64,000 bases of DNA. Origin: Longispora sp040681875 (lineage in GTDB: Bacteria > Actinomycetota > Actinomycetes > Mycobacteriales > Micromonosporaceae). Position 1 is the first letter of the stretch. The number at the start of each line of letters is the position of its first letter. Under the pieces are notes generated by a model, which saw only the letters and a list, made by a program, of their open reading frames with translations, was not told where the DNA came from and made no database searches. Where the stretch lies: contig NZ_JBFAZP010000002.1 in assembly GCF_040681875.1 (NCBI RefSeq), positions 682,001 through 746,000 of the forward strand, read 5' to 3'. Below are positions 16,904-26,027 of the stretch, one piece after another. The translations under genes and the position numbers were made by a program.

Positions 16904-18577
16904 ATGTCCCGCGCCCTCGCCTGGCTCGCGCACCCGGTCACCCTGGTGGCCGGGCTCCTGCTGGTACTCAACGACCATCTGTTGAAGCCGTCGTTCCCCG
17001 GGCCCGTCACGGGGAAGCTGTCCGACGTCGCCGGGCTGGTGCTGGCGCCGGCCCTCGTCGCCCTGGTCCTGCCGGCCCGGTGGGCGGTGCCGGTCACGGG
17101 TGCCGGGTTCACGCTGGTGAAGGTGAGCGGCGCCGGGGCGGCGGTGGCCACGGAGCTGTGGGGCGCGCTGGGCGGGCCGTCGCGGGTGCTGGCCGATCCG
17201 ACGGACCTGTGGGCGCTGCCGGCGCTGGGACTGTCCTGGTGGGTGTGGACCCGGGTACGGGACCGGCCGGAGCCCGAGGGGACCGCCCGTCTCCTGCGGG
17301 TACTCGTCGTGCTGCCCTGCTGTCTGCTGTCCGTGGCGGCCACCTCCGCGTACCGCCCGCCGACCTACGACGTGTCCGTGGCCGACGGCCAGCTGCGGTT
17401 CGGCTACCTGGGCAGCTCGGACGGCACGCGATGGCACGAGGTGCCCAGGGCCGTCCCCACCCCCGGGTGCTCCGGGCCGACGTGTCCGCCCTCGTCCTAC
17501 CCCGGGGAGCCGGAGCCGGAACCGCCCCGCACGGCCTGTGCCCCGACGGGCCAGTGCTACCGGGTCGACGGCGAGCACCTCCGGGTCGAGGAGTCCGCCG
17601 ACGGGGTGACCTGGACCCTCGCCTGGGAGGTCCCGGCCGGCAGGCTCGAACACCTGCGCCGGGCCTACCCGCCCGCCTACCAGGAGTCGAGCCCCCGGCT
17701 GGCGTCCACGTCCGTGGCCGTCCTCGCGCTGCCGGGAGACGGGTACGTCGTGGCGGTCGGCAACCAGCGCGACGGGCTGCTGTTGCGCGACCGGCACGGC
17801 ACCTGGACCCGGATCGGCTTCCCCGCGTACACCGACAGTAAGGGCGTTCGGGTTTCGGGAAATCGCGCGCCGTCGCTGACGGGAGGTCCGGCGATCCGGG
17901 CGGAGACCGGCCTCTCCGTCGGCCTGGCACTGCTCGCCTGGGCGGCGGCGCTGCTGGCCGGTCGGCGGCGCGGCGACCGGTGGGGGCCCGGCGCGGTGTC
18001 GGCAGTACCCGTCGTCGCCGTGGGCTCTCTGATCTTGTTCGCGGGGTGGAACGCGGACTTCCCCATGAACTTCGCGGGCGTGCTGTTCGGGGCCGTCGCC
18101 CTGCTCGTCGGGTCGCTCCTGGCCACCGGGTTCAGCGTCTCCTCCCGTGGGCTGCGTCCCGTCGGATTCGCGGTGGCCGCGGTCACGGCGGTCGCCACCG
18201 GGGTCGGCGTGTACCTGCCGTTCCACGCGTGGAACACCGGCACGATCGACGGGTACCCGCGGGCGGCGTGGACGGCGCTGGGCGTGGCGGCGGTGGGCAC
18301 TGGGCTGGCCGTGGCCGCCGGCCGCCTGTTCGGGAACCGGCCCGCCGCCCGGAGCCGGGCCATCCACCCGGGATACGTCGGCGCCCCGCCCGCCCCACCC
18401 GTCCCGCCCGCACAGTTCCACAAGGGCGTCGGAGCGGCACCCACGCCCGCCCCTCCGACCGCGTTCTACCGGGGCTACGGGCCGCCACCTACCCTGCGCC
18501 CCGCCGCCCCGGAGCACCCGGCCGACGCCGACGGCCCGCCCGACCGTCATCTGAGCCCCGGGCCCGAGCCCGAATGA
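16904..18577 (+). CDS. multi-spanning membrane protein of unknown function
   Basis: 557 residues. Four hydrophobic segments at the N-terminus (about residues 10-150) are followed by an extracytoplasmic segment of about 170 residues. Its content (SSDGTRWHEV, ESADGVTWTLAWEV, LLLRDRHGTWTRIG) resembles BNR/sialidase-type beta-propeller blades. About five more membrane helices follow, then a Pro-rich cytoplasmic tail. Start is the ATG at 16904 with AGGA eight bases upstream; the ATG at 16895 is possible. The family is not recognised. The 390 bp downstream to the next gene hold only the short inverted repeat listed separately. Confidence 0.8.
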   Translation: MSRALAWLAHPVTLVAGLLLVLNDHLLKPSFPGPVTGKLSDVAGLVLAPALVALVLPARWAVPVTGAGFTLVKVSGAGAAVATELWGALGGPSRVLADPTDLWALPALGLSWWVWTRVRDRPEPEGTARLLRVLVVLPCCLLSVAATSAYRPPTYDVSVADGQLRFGYLGSSDGTRWHEVPRAVPTPGCSGPTCPPSSYPGEPEPEPPRTACAPTGQCYRVDGEHLRVEESADGVTWTLAWEVPAGRLEHLRRAYPPAYQESSPRLASTSVAVLALPGDGYVVAVGNQRDGLLLRDRHGTWTRIGFPAYTDSKGVRVSGNRAPSLTGGPAIRAETGLSVGLALLAWAAALLAGRRRGDRWGPGAVSAVPVVAVGSLILFAGWNADFPMNFAGVLFGAVALLVGSLLATGFSVSSRGLRPVGFAVAAVTAVATGVGVYLPFHAWNTGTIDGYPRAAWTALGVAAVGTGLAVAAGRLFGNRPAARSRAIHPGYVGAPPAPPVPPAQFHKGVGAAPTPAPPTAFYRGYGPPPTLRPAAPEHPADADGPPDRHLSPGPEPE

Positions 18578-18918
18578 CGGTCTCGGTACGGCCGGCAACC
18601 TGGACCTCGGCGAGGAGCCACGAGGTATCGAGGTCCTACCCAGAGGCCACCGCGCCGACTGTCACAGACTTGCCCTTTTCGCCAGCAGCCACTGTACGAC
18701 CGATCGGGGTTGGTGTCGGGAGCGCGGCCGGACCGTAGACGGGGAGTCGCACCGAGTCGCCGACGCACGGTCTGGCCCGCGTATCACCCACGACGACCGC
18801 GCCAGGTGCGCACGACGTCGACTCCAGTCGACCAGTTGCCCGGTCGTCGACGACCAGCGGATCGTCGCCCACCCGGAAAGGTGACTCGTAAACAACCCGA
18901 CACACTGCGCAACCAACA

Positions 18919-18932
18919 TTGACTACGGTCAA
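18919..18932. promoter_or_regulatory. short inverted repeat upstream of the HTH-STAND gene
   Basis: TTGAC-TACG-GTCAA, a 5+4+5 palindrome, centred about 44 bp before the start of the HTH-containing STAND protein. It could be an autoregulatory operator, but a 5-bp arm can occur by chance. Confidence 0.3.
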
Positions 18933-18968
18933 AGCGGACCATCAGTGTCGTCAATGAGGGGTTGCCGC

Positions 18969-21900
18969 GTGCCTACGCCAGGGAACACCGAGAACACGCC
19001 TTCCCGGCCCGATACGATCGCCAACCGGGAGGACTTCGCCCGCGAGCTCACAGTCCTACGGGAGTACGCCGGTCTCACCGTCCGACAGGTGGCCGCGAAG
19101 ATCGGCACGGGCACACCGCACACGACGCTCGCCAGTTGGTTCGCGGGACAAACAGTTCCCCTGCCCGCATTTCGCGGCACCCTGGTCCAGCTCCTCATGG
19201 TGTGTGGGGTCGCGGACGACGTCGGAATCGAGCGTTGGCTCTCCGCGTGGGAACGCGTTCGCCGTGCGCCGGGGCGGCGCCCCGGCGCACCGTCGCCGTT
19301 TCGCGGACTCGCGTCCTTCAACCCCGAGGACGCCGACTGGTTCTTCGGCCGGGAGGCATTGACCTCCGAACTCGTCACCCGGGTACATGCCCTTGACGCG
19401 GCTGGCGGCGGAGTACTCATCCTGGTCGGCGCATCTGGAGCGGGAAAGTCCTCGCTGCTACGGGCCGGACTTGTCGCGGCGATGCGCCTCGGGGACCCGC
19501 CGGGAACTCTGGCGAGAAACGTGATTCTGATGACCCCGGGAAGCCGACCGATGTCCGACCTGGAGCAGCAGCTGGCCGCACTCGTCGCCGAGAACACGGG
19601 AGATCTGCGCGAGGGCCAGGTCCCTGCCGAGTCCACCCATCCAACCACGCGACTGGCCAACGGGGCAGGACTCCTGTTGCTCGTCATCGACCAGTTCGAG
19701 GAGGTCTTCACCGAAGCCGAGGTGGCGGAACGACGGAGCTTCCTCTCCGCCCTGGAAGCTGCGGCCAGCGGCGCCGTGGTGGTGGTCGCCCTGCGCGCGG
19801 ACTTCTACGCCGCCGCTCTGGAACTGCCGATGTTGCGGACCGCGGCTCGCGACCACCAGGTTCCGGTCGGACCGATGAGCCGGGCGGAGCTACGGCAGGC
19901 CATCGTGAAGCCGGCGCGCAAGGCCAGGATCACGATCGAGGAGGGGCTCGTCGAAATCCTGGTCCGGGACGCGACGTCCCGTGACATGGACACGTCGATC
20001 GACCGCTGGGAAAACGGCTGCCTACCGTTGCTCTCGCACGTGCTGTACACAACCTGGAAGACCGGCAAAGGTCAACGACTCCGGATAGAGGACTATCAAC
20101 GGGCGGGAGGAATCACGGGTGCTGTGGCCTCCACGGCGGATGCGATCTACGCACAGCTCGACGCGCGCCACCGCGATGTGGCGCGGCGGCTGTTCCTCGC
20201 GCTCGTGCACCTCGCGCCAGACACTCCCGACACGCGGCGCCGGGTATCGCGGGTCGACCTGTTCGCCCACATGGGCCCGGAGAACGGGACTGCGCTCGAG
20301 GCCGTACTCGAACAGTTCGTCTCCCAGCGCCTCATCACCGTCGACGCCGACGCGGTCGAACTGAGCCACGAGGCTGTCCTCAGCGCGTGGCCACAGTTGG
20401 GTGCCTGGATACAGGCCGACCGCTCCAGCCTGATGGTCGCCCGCCAACTGGCCGCGACCGCCAGGGAATGGAGGATCGCCGACCGTGATCCCGAACATCT
20501 CTACGGCACCGCCCGCCTCAACGCCGCTCAGGACTGGGCGGACAGCCACGCGTCGGAAGTGCCCACAGATGTGGCGGAGTTCCTGCGGGCGAGCCATCAC
20601 CGCGCGCGCCGACGGACCCGCCGGCTACAACAGACCGTGGCCGCGCTCACGGTGCTGCTGATGGCGACAGCGACAGGTGGGATCCTGGCTGTGCGTGCCC
20701 AGTCCGGTGCCGAAGCGGCCCGCGCCGCCGCAGTCGCGGTCCGGGATGCGGCTCTGTCCCGACTTGTGGCCGCCCGTGCGGACCAGTTGCGGGCGCATGA
20801 CCCGTCCCTGTCGGCACAATTGTCGGTCGCCGCGTACCAGATCGCCGCCACGAGCGAGGCCCGAGCCAGTCTCGTCGGCGCGACCGGCGTAGCCCTGCCG
20901 ACACGGCTACTGGGCGGAGGTGCCCAGATCATGCAAGCAGTCGCATTCCATCCGTCCGGGCGGGTTCTCGCGGCCGCAGCGGACACCGGGATCAGGATCT
21001 GGGATCTCACCGATCCGCTCCACGGGCACGGAACAACCCTGCCGGGAGTCGGAACGGGAACTGTCTTCGCCCTCTCCTACAGCCCCGACGGCCGGTTGAT
21101 GGCCTCAGCAGGCGCCGACCAGGCCGTCCATCTGTGGAGCACGGCGGAGGATCCGACTCGGCCGGACCCCCTCGGCGCGTTGACGACTGGATCCGCCAGT
21201 ACGGTGTACTCGGTCGCCTTCAGTCCCGACGGCCACACGCTGGCCGTGGCGGACGCCGACGGCACCGTGCGGATGTGGAACATCATTGACCCGACCCACC
21301 CGACGCGCGTGGGGTCGCCCCTTCCGGTCGCTGGTGGGGCGACGAAATCCGTCGTCTTCACGCCGGACAACCAGCGACTGGTGACGGGGAGCGAGAGCGG
21401 GACCGTTCGTCTGTGGACCCTCGCCGATCCCACCCAGCCCCGCATGATCGGCATCGCCCAGGGACCGACCAAAGAGGTCGATCAGGTGGCCGTCAGCCCC
21501 GATGGCCGCATGCTCGCCGCCGGTAGCCGCGACTTCAGCGTGTACCTCTGGGACATCACCGATCCGGCATCCCCAACTCCCGTTCGCGACCCCCTGGTCG
21601 GAGCCCGAAGCTGGATCAACACGGTGGCCTTCAGCCCCGACAGTACCCACCTGGCCGCCGGTGGGTCGGATACCGCACTGGGCGTCCGGATCTGGGATGT
21701 CACCACCGGACGGCTGACCGCCACCCTTCCTCATCCCGCGCCCGTCACCTCCGTGAGATTCCGTCCGGACGGTCGCACCGTGGCGACAGCCGCCAATGAC
21801 GGCACCGCCCGCCTGTGGCCGGTGCGTGGGCCGGTCCTCGCCGCCACCGGCCCTGTCAGCGCCGCTGTGTTCAGCCCGGACGGCAGAGTGTTGGCTGTCG

Positions 21901-22868
21901 GCAGCTCGGACGTCCAGTTGTGGAACATTGCCGACCCTCGAGCGCCCACCCCGTTCGGGCCACCGCTGGCGAACCCCGACAGGTTCTCCGGTTCGTTGGC
22001 GTTCTCCCCCGACAGCAGGACACTTGCGGTAAGTCATGGGGCGTCCGGAACGATCAGGCTGTGGGACACGACGGATCCCGCACGACCAGTGGCGCACGGA
22101 CCACCGACGGCGGCACACGACAAGATCGTTCAGACGGTCGCCTTCAGTCCCGACGGAAACCTCCTCGCCACCGGCGCCGACGACGCCACCGTGCGCCTGT
22201 GGGACACGACCAGCAAGACCCGCCCCCTGCTGGTCGCGACGATGACCGGCTTCACAGGCATCGTCACCTGGGTCACCTTCAGCCCGGATGGCCGCACGGT
22301 CATCGCGAGCAGCGCTGACAAGACCATTCGGCTGTGGAACGTGGCCAATCCGCATTCGCCCACCTCCGTCGGAGGGCCGCTGTCAGCGGGAAGCCACTAT
22401 GTCTACAGCGTGGCGTACAGTCCCGACGGCCGAACCATCGCCGCCAGCAGCGCCGACAGCAACATCTACCTCTGGAATGTCGGCGTCGCAGGGCTACCCC
22501 GGCCACTCGGCTCACCGCTGCACGGCCCGACCAACTACGTGTACATGCTGACCTTCAGTCCCGACGGTGAGACCCTCGCCTCCGCGACCACCGACGGCCA
22601 CGTCTGGCTCTGGAGCCTTCAGAACCGTGGACATCCCGTTCCACTCGCTGCGGTAGCCATCCCCCAAGGAGCGTTGTACACGATCGGCTACCACCCGGGC
22701 GGCACAGCACTCGCGGGCGGGGGCGCTGCGGGAACGACATGGCTGTTCACCACTGATCCTCACCTGGCAGCTCAGCAGATCTGCGCGAGGACGGGTGACC
22801 ACATCACGGTCGAAGAGTGGTCGAAGTACATACCCGACCGCTCCTACCAGCGGCCGTGTCGAATCTGA
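18969..22868 (+). CDS. HTH - nSTAND1-type P-loop NTPase - WD40 signalling protein
   Basis: 1299 residues from a GTG with GAGGGG seven bases upstream. Domains in order: an XRE-like helix-turn-helix (about 18-95); a STAND NTPase with Walker A GASGAGKSS (about 154-162) and Walker B LLLLVIDQFEE (about 235-245); a helical winged region; one membrane-helix-like segment (about 557-575); a helical connector; then fourteen WD40-like units of the form F-S-P-D-G-R...R-L-W, enough for two seven-bladed propellers. STAND proteins act as nucleotide-switched sensors that oligomerise when the repeat domain binds a signal. The HTH suggests DNA binding as output. The gene and its downstream neighbours are less GC-biased than the rest of the window, a sign of possible transfer. 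Confidence 0.9.
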   Translation: MPTPGNTENTPSRPDTIANREDFARELTVLREYAGLTVRQVAAKIGTGTPHTTLASWFAGQTVPLPAFRGTLVQLLMVCGVADDVGIERWLSAWERVRRAPGRRPGAPSPFRGLASFNPEDADWFFGREALTSELVTRVHALDAAGGGVLILVGASGAGKSSLLRAGLVAAMRLGDPPGTLARNVILMTPGSRPMSDLEQQLAALVAENTGDLREGQVPAESTHPTTRLANGAGLLLLVIDQFEEVFTEAEVAERRSFLSALEAAASGAVVVVALRADFYAAALELPMLRTAARDHQVPVGPMSRAELRQAIVKPARKARITIEEGLVEILVRDATSRDMDTSIDRWENGCLPLLSHVLYTTWKTGKGQRLRIEDYQRAGGITGAVASTADAIYAQLDARHRDVARRLFLALVHLAPDTPDTRRRVSRVDLFAHMGPENGTALEAVLEQFVSQRLITVDADAVELSHEAVLSAWPQLGAWIQADRSSLMVARQLAATAREWRIADRDPEHLYGTARLNAAQDWADSHASEVPTDVAEFLRASHHRARRRTRRLQQTVAALTVLLMATATGGILAVRAQSGAEAARAAAVAVRDAALSRLVAARADQLRAHDPSLSAQLSVAAYQIAATSEARASLVGATGVALPTRLLGGGAQIMQAVAFHPSGRVLAAAADTGIRIWDLTDPLHGHGTTLPGVGTGTVFALSYSPDGRLMASAGADQAVHLWSTAEDPTRPDPLGALTTGSASTVYSVAFSPDGHTLAVADADGTVRMWNIIDPTHPTRVGSPLPVAGGATKSVVFTPDNQRLVTGSESGTVRLWTLADPTQPRMIGIAQGPTKEVDQVAVSPDGRMLAAGSRDFSVYLWDITDPASPTPVRDPLVGARSWINTVAFSPDSTHLAAGGSDTALGVRIWDVTTGRLTATLPHPAPVTSVRFRPDGRTVATAANDGTARLWPVRGPVLAATGPVSAAVFSPDGRVLAVGSSDVQLWNIADPRAPTPFGPPLANPDRFSGSLAFSPDSRTLAVSHGASGTIRLWDTTDPARPVAHGPPTAAHDKIVQTVAFSPDGNLLATGADDATVRLWDTTSKTRPLLVATMTGFTGIVTWVTFSPDGRTVIASSADKTIRLWNVANPHSPTSVGGPLSAGSHYVYSVAYSPDGRTIAASSADSNIYLWNVGVAGLPRPLGSPLHGPTNYVYMLTFSPDGETLASATTDGHVWLWSLQNRGHPVPLAAVAIPQGALYTIGYHPGGTALAGGGAAGTTWLFTTDPHLAAQQICARTGDHITVEEWSKYIPDRSYQRPCRI

Positions 22869-22898
22869 ACCGGCTCCGTGCCAGACCACATCCGTCGG

Positions 22899-22920
22899 AT
22901 GTACGGGGATGTACGGGCAA
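22899..22920 (+). promoter_or_regulatory. shared direct-repeat motif (copy 1)
   Basis: GTACGGG occurs twice with a 10-bp period (22900-22906 and 22910-22916), followed by CAAT. It ends 98 bp before the start of the small secreted SH3-like gene. A near-identical arrangement precedes the second small secreted gene (24139-24160). The matching position suggests a common promoter element or operator. Confidence 0.55.
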
Positions 22921-23018
22921 TTCGCCAGGTCTTCCGATCGCCCACGGGTTCGGCCAGCGTCAGGGTGTGCCGGGAGCCAACCCGGCACGAACACCCTCGA
23001 CGAACTGGAGGACACCTC

Positions 23019-23405
23019 ATGACGCACCTCCTCAGCCAAGGACGTGGCAGTGCGGCCCGTCGGATGTCGACGGCGGCCGTGATCGCCACGTGCCTCGCCA
23101 TGCCGTTGACCGTCGCCACGCCGGCTCACGCAAGTTGGCACTCGGCATACACCACCGTCGCGGACGTCGCCGTGCGCGACTGCTACCACCCCGAGCCGCA
23201 GCCCCCGAGCCAGTACTGCAACCTCCAGAAGCGGCTCCCGCAGGGCACCTCCCTGCACGTCGTCTGCCAGCGGCAGGGCCAGAACATCTATGGCAACGTC
23301 TGGTGGGACTACGTCGTACACAGTGCCGGTGAGGGCTACGCATCGGACTACTACGTCTACACCGGTGTCGACGGCCGGCATCCCAACATCGATCTCTGCC
23401 AGTAG
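23019..23405 (+). CDS. small secreted SH3-like protein
   Basis: 128 residues with a signal peptide ending in THAS-like ATPAHA (about residue 38) and a mature domain of about 90 residues. The mature part (TTVADVAVRDCYHP, then LPQGTSLHVVCQRQGQNIYG, WWDYVVHS, GYASDYYVYTG) follows the bacterial SH3 pattern of small cell-wall-binding or secreted proteins, with four Cys that can form two disulfides. Start is the ATG with GAGGA upstream. It follows the STAND gene on the same strand but has its own upstream motif and terminator. Confidence 0.8.
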   Translation: MTHLLSQGRGSAARRMSTAAVIATCLAMPLTVATPAHASWHSAYTTVADVAVRDCYHPEPQPPSQYCNLQKRLPQGTSLHVVCQRQGQNIYGNVWWDYVVHSAGEGYASDYYVYTGVDGRHPNIDLCQ

Positions 23406-23422
23406 TCCGTAGCCGGACTCAG

Positions 23423-23458
23423 CCGGGTGGGGCGGATACAGGATCCGGCCCCACCCGG
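23423..23458. terminator. hairpin terminator
   Basis: An 11-bp perfect inverted repeat (23423-23433 with 23448-23458) 18 bp after the stop of the SH3-like gene. Confidence 0.65.
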
Positions 23459-23533
23459 TGCGGCACCTCCGATCCACGGCACTCGTGGCTCCGACCGTCG
23501 GCGCGTTGAGTGCGCCGTCAGCTCAGTGGCTCC

Positions 23534-24046
23534 TCAGCACACCCTCTGATGGTTTGCCCCCGCGGTGTAGGTCTCAGCGAAGTGGCGGCCGTCGGGGTAG
23601 CGGAGACGGACGTGGAAGTTGACACAGGTGCTACCCGGCGCATAGACCTGCATGGTGTAGGTCCACAGTGTCGTTCGATCGGTCGCCTCGAGACTTCGGT
23701 TGCCGTCAGTCCAGATCACCTTGTAGGAGTCGCCACCGGTCGGATTGCCGTCGACCGTCACCCAGTTCGTCTGGCAGCGGGATGAAAAGTAGACATTGGC
23801 CCAGGCGACAATCTGACCCAGCTCAGTCTCGACGGACCGCCGTGCGATCCAGGAGGAATTCTGGCTGCAGTAGTTCGGTGCGAGGTACGGGTTGGTGCCG
23901 TAGTCCGCAGCGCTGGCGTGCGCGGGCATGGGGCTCAGAAGCACCACGGCGGCGACCACGAGCGCGACCCACCAATGCTTCAGTCTGACCACGTGCGTAG
24001 CGACGGGCGACGAATCGGCCGGTCGCAGTCTCATCCGATGTGACAT
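23534..24046 (-). CDS. small secreted DUF2690-like protein
   Basis: 170 residues. A long signal peptide (hydrophobic core HWWVALVVAAVVLLSPMP, A-H-A cleavage) precedes a mature domain with four Cys. The segment TELGQIVAWANVYFSSRCQTNWVTV resembles the LRYS..C.T.WARV core of the secreted DUF2690 family. Start at the ATG at 24046 with AAGGAG eight bases upstream. It converges with the SH3-like gene and shares the GTACGGG motif in its upstream region, so the two are probably co-regulated although transcribed in opposite directions. Confidence 0.78.
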   Translation of the reverse strand: MSHRMRLRPADSSPVATHVVRLKHWWVALVVAAVVLLSPMPAHASAADYGTNPYLAPNYCSQNSSWIARRSVETELGQIVAWANVYFSSRCQTNWVTVDGNPTGGDSYKVIWTDGNRSLEATDRTTLWTYTMQVYAPGSTCVNFHVRLRYPDGRHFAETYTAGANHQRVC

Positions 24047-24138
24047 CGAACCACTCCTTCCTGTCGGGGATTCCAGCGGACATGCCGGATCGACCACCAC
24101 AGTGGGTCTGGACTCCCACCCGCCACAACAGGTCCCGT

Positions 24139-24160
24139 ATTGCCCGTACGAGCCCGTACA
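24139..24160 (-). promoter_or_regulatory. shared direct-repeat motif (copy 2)
   Basis: On the minus strand GTACGGG occurs twice with a 10-bp period (24159-24153 and 24149-24143), followed by CAAT and ending 92 bp before the start at 24046. Over the 22-bp core, 19 positions match the copy at 22899-22920. Confidence 0.55.
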
Positions 24161-24326
24161 CATGGCACTTGGGCACCATGGCGCCAACCACCTCGAACGG
24201 CCAGGAGGTGCCGGCCAGCACCAGGGCGGCTTCGCCGATCGACCTCGGGAGTGTCGGTTTCGTGGTACGAATGGGGTAATTCGGCCCTGGAGTTCCGGTG
24301 CCCGGACCTGGCGGAGGCGCGTCGCG

Positions 24327-25568
24327 ATGAGTCGGAGACGAGGGTGGGCCGCCGTGCTCGCGGTCGCGCTGGCGACCACGCTCCCCGCCTGCACCCGGGA
24401 AAAGACCCCGCCGACCGGTACGGCCCGCGGCGCCCAGGGTGACGCCGTCGTCGCCCTCGCCCGCGACCACCTGGCGAAGAGCAACCTCCGGGCCGTCCTC
24501 CTCCGGGTGACCGTCGACGGGAAGGACGTGGCCACCGAGGCGCTCGGCGAGTCGCTCACCGGGGTGCCGGCCAGCACGGCGATGCGGTTCCGCAACGGTG
24601 CGGTCGCGTTCGCGTACATCAGTACCCTGCTGCTGAAGTTCGTCGACGAGAAGAAGGTCGGCCTCGACGATCCGGTCGGGCGCTGGCTGCCGACGTTGCC
24701 GGAGGCCGACAAGGTCACGCTGCGGATGCTGGCCAACCACACGTCGGGGTACCCGGACTACGAGACCGATCCCGTGTTCCAGCGGGCCTTCTACGCCGAC
24801 CCGTTCCGGTCCTGGAGCTACGACCAGCGGCTGCGGATCGCGTTCGGCCGGCCCCAGGTGTCGGCGCCCGGCACCAACTGGAGCTACGCGCACACCAACT
24901 TCATGATCCTCGGCGAGGCCCTCGCGAAGATCGGCGGCGAGCCGCTGGACGTGCTCCTGCGCGAGAAGGTGCTGAAGCCGATGGGGCTGACCCACACCAC
25001 CGCCGCCGACACCGCGGCGATCCCGGAACCGGTCCTGCACGCGTTCAGTTCCGAACGCCGCCAGGTACTGGGCATCGCGGCCCCGACGCCCTTCTACGAG
25101 GAGACCACGTCCTGGAACGCCGACTGGGGCACCCCGACCGGGGCCAGCCAGACCTCCACCATCGGGGACCTGGACCGCACGGCCATCGCGGTGGGCACCG
25201 GCGCGGTGCTGTCGAAGGCGAGCTACCACGCGATGACGGACGAGCGCCTGCTCGGCTTCGGCCAGAAGCTGGACAGCTGCGTGCCCTCGTGCTTCACCCA
25301 GATGGTCCGGTACAACTACGGCCTGGGTGTGGTGCGCTCCGGCGACTGGCTGCTGCAGAACCCGCTGCTCGGCGGGTACGCGGCGACCATGGCCTACCTG
25401 CCCGCCGGCAAGGTCGCGATCTCGGTGGCCGTCACCTTCCAGCCCGGCGCGTTCGACTGCGAGGGCCACTACGCGAATGCCAGTGACCAGCTGTTCCGGG
25501 AGATCGGGGCCCTGATGGCACCGGACGACAGCCCGCCGCCGGCACCGGCGCCCGCCGCGCGGTGCTGA
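24327..25568 (+). CDS. serine-hydrolase (beta-lactamase/DD-peptidase) fold lipoprotein, probably inactive
   Basis: 413 residues. The signal peptide ends in a lipobox (TTLPAC, lipid Cys22), so the protein is anchored outside the membrane. The fold of class C beta-lactamase-like proteins is clear: FVDEKKVGLDDPVGRWLP, the LANHTSG landmark (about 135-141), WSYAHTNFMILGEAL, and VLKPMGLTHT. The catalytic residues are missing, however. The SxxK box reads GAVAF (91-95), so Ala92 and Phe95 replace Ser and Lys. The YxN motif reads Y187-A-H189. The HxG position near the C-terminus reads LGG. It is probably a binding or sensor protein rather than an enzyme. Start is an ATG with GGAGG upstream. Confidence 0.85.
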   Translation: MSRRRGWAAVLAVALATTLPACTREKTPPTGTARGAQGDAVVALARDHLAKSNLRAVLLRVTVDGKDVATEALGESLTGVPASTAMRFRNGAVAFAYISTLLLKFVDEKKVGLDDPVGRWLPTLPEADKVTLRMLANHTSGYPDYETDPVFQRAFYADPFRSWSYDQRLRIAFGRPQVSAPGTNWSYAHTNFMILGEALAKIGGEPLDVLLREKVLKPMGLTHTTAADTAAIPEPVLHAFSSERRQVLGIAAPTPFYEETTSWNADWGTPTGASQTSTIGDLDRTAIAVGTGAVLSKASYHAMTDERLLGFGQKLDSCVPSCFTQMVRYNYGLGVVRSGDWLLQNPLLGGYAATMAYLPAGKVAISVAVTFQPGAFDCEGHYANASDQLFREIGALMAPDDSPPPAPAPAARC

Positions 25569-25625
25569 CCGTCCGCCGGCGGCCGCCTCGGGGTGGTCCG
25601 CCCCGGCGCGGCGCGCGGCGGGCGC

Positions 25626-26027
25626 CTACGGCCTCGGCCGGGGGGACGGGTCGAGCCGGCCGCCCACCCGGGCCGTCAACCGGGCCATCTCGAACGCCAC
25701 CTGGCCCACGTCGCAGCCGTGCGCGGCGAGCACGCCCAGGGTCGAACCGTCCCCGATGGCCATCAGGAACAGGAAACCCTTGTCCATCTCGACCACGCTC
25801 TGCACGACGTCGCCCCACTCGATCACCCGGGTCGCCCCGTAGGTGAGGCTGACCAGGCCGGCGATGATCGCCGACAGCTGACCCGCCCGGCCGTCCGGCA
25901 ACTGTTCGGACGCGGCGATCAGCAGACCGTCGGCGGACACGGCCGTGGCGTGCGCGACGCCCGGGACGCGGTCGGCGAGGTCGGCGAGGAGCCAACCGAG
26001 GTTCGTGGTGTCGCTGGCGGCTGTCAT
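25626..26027 (-). CDS. roadblock/LC7-domain protein (CvnB-like)
   Basis: 133 residues of a single roadblock/LC7 domain (LGWLLADLADRVPGVAHATAVSADGLLIAAS, then LSAIIAGLVSLTYGA and GFLFLMAIGDGSTLGVLAA). In actinobacterial conservons this component pairs with a NIT-HAMP histidine kinase, a DUF742 protein and a small GTPase in signalling to the membrane. It overlaps the kinase stop by four bases (ATGA). No DUF742 or GTPase gene follows: the next gene is convergent and 57 bp away. Confidence 0.92.
   Translation of the reverse strand: MTAASDTTNLGWLLADLADRVPGVAHATAVSADGLLIAASEQLPDGRAGQLSAIIAGLVSLTYGATRVIEWGDVVQSVVEMDKGFLFLMAIGDGSTLGVLAAHGCDVGQVAFEMARLTARVGGRLDPSPRPRP

Noticed and set aside
18636..18932. 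A 98-codon minus-strand frame divergent from the STAND gene
   Set aside because: No ribosome site, no hydrophobic or domain pattern, and coding-like composition is absent.
24259..24285. A third copy of the GTACGGG motif before the lipoprotein gene
   Set aside because: Only scattered matches (TACGAATGGGG, AATTCGG) are present and the direct repeat is missing, so chance similarity is more likely.
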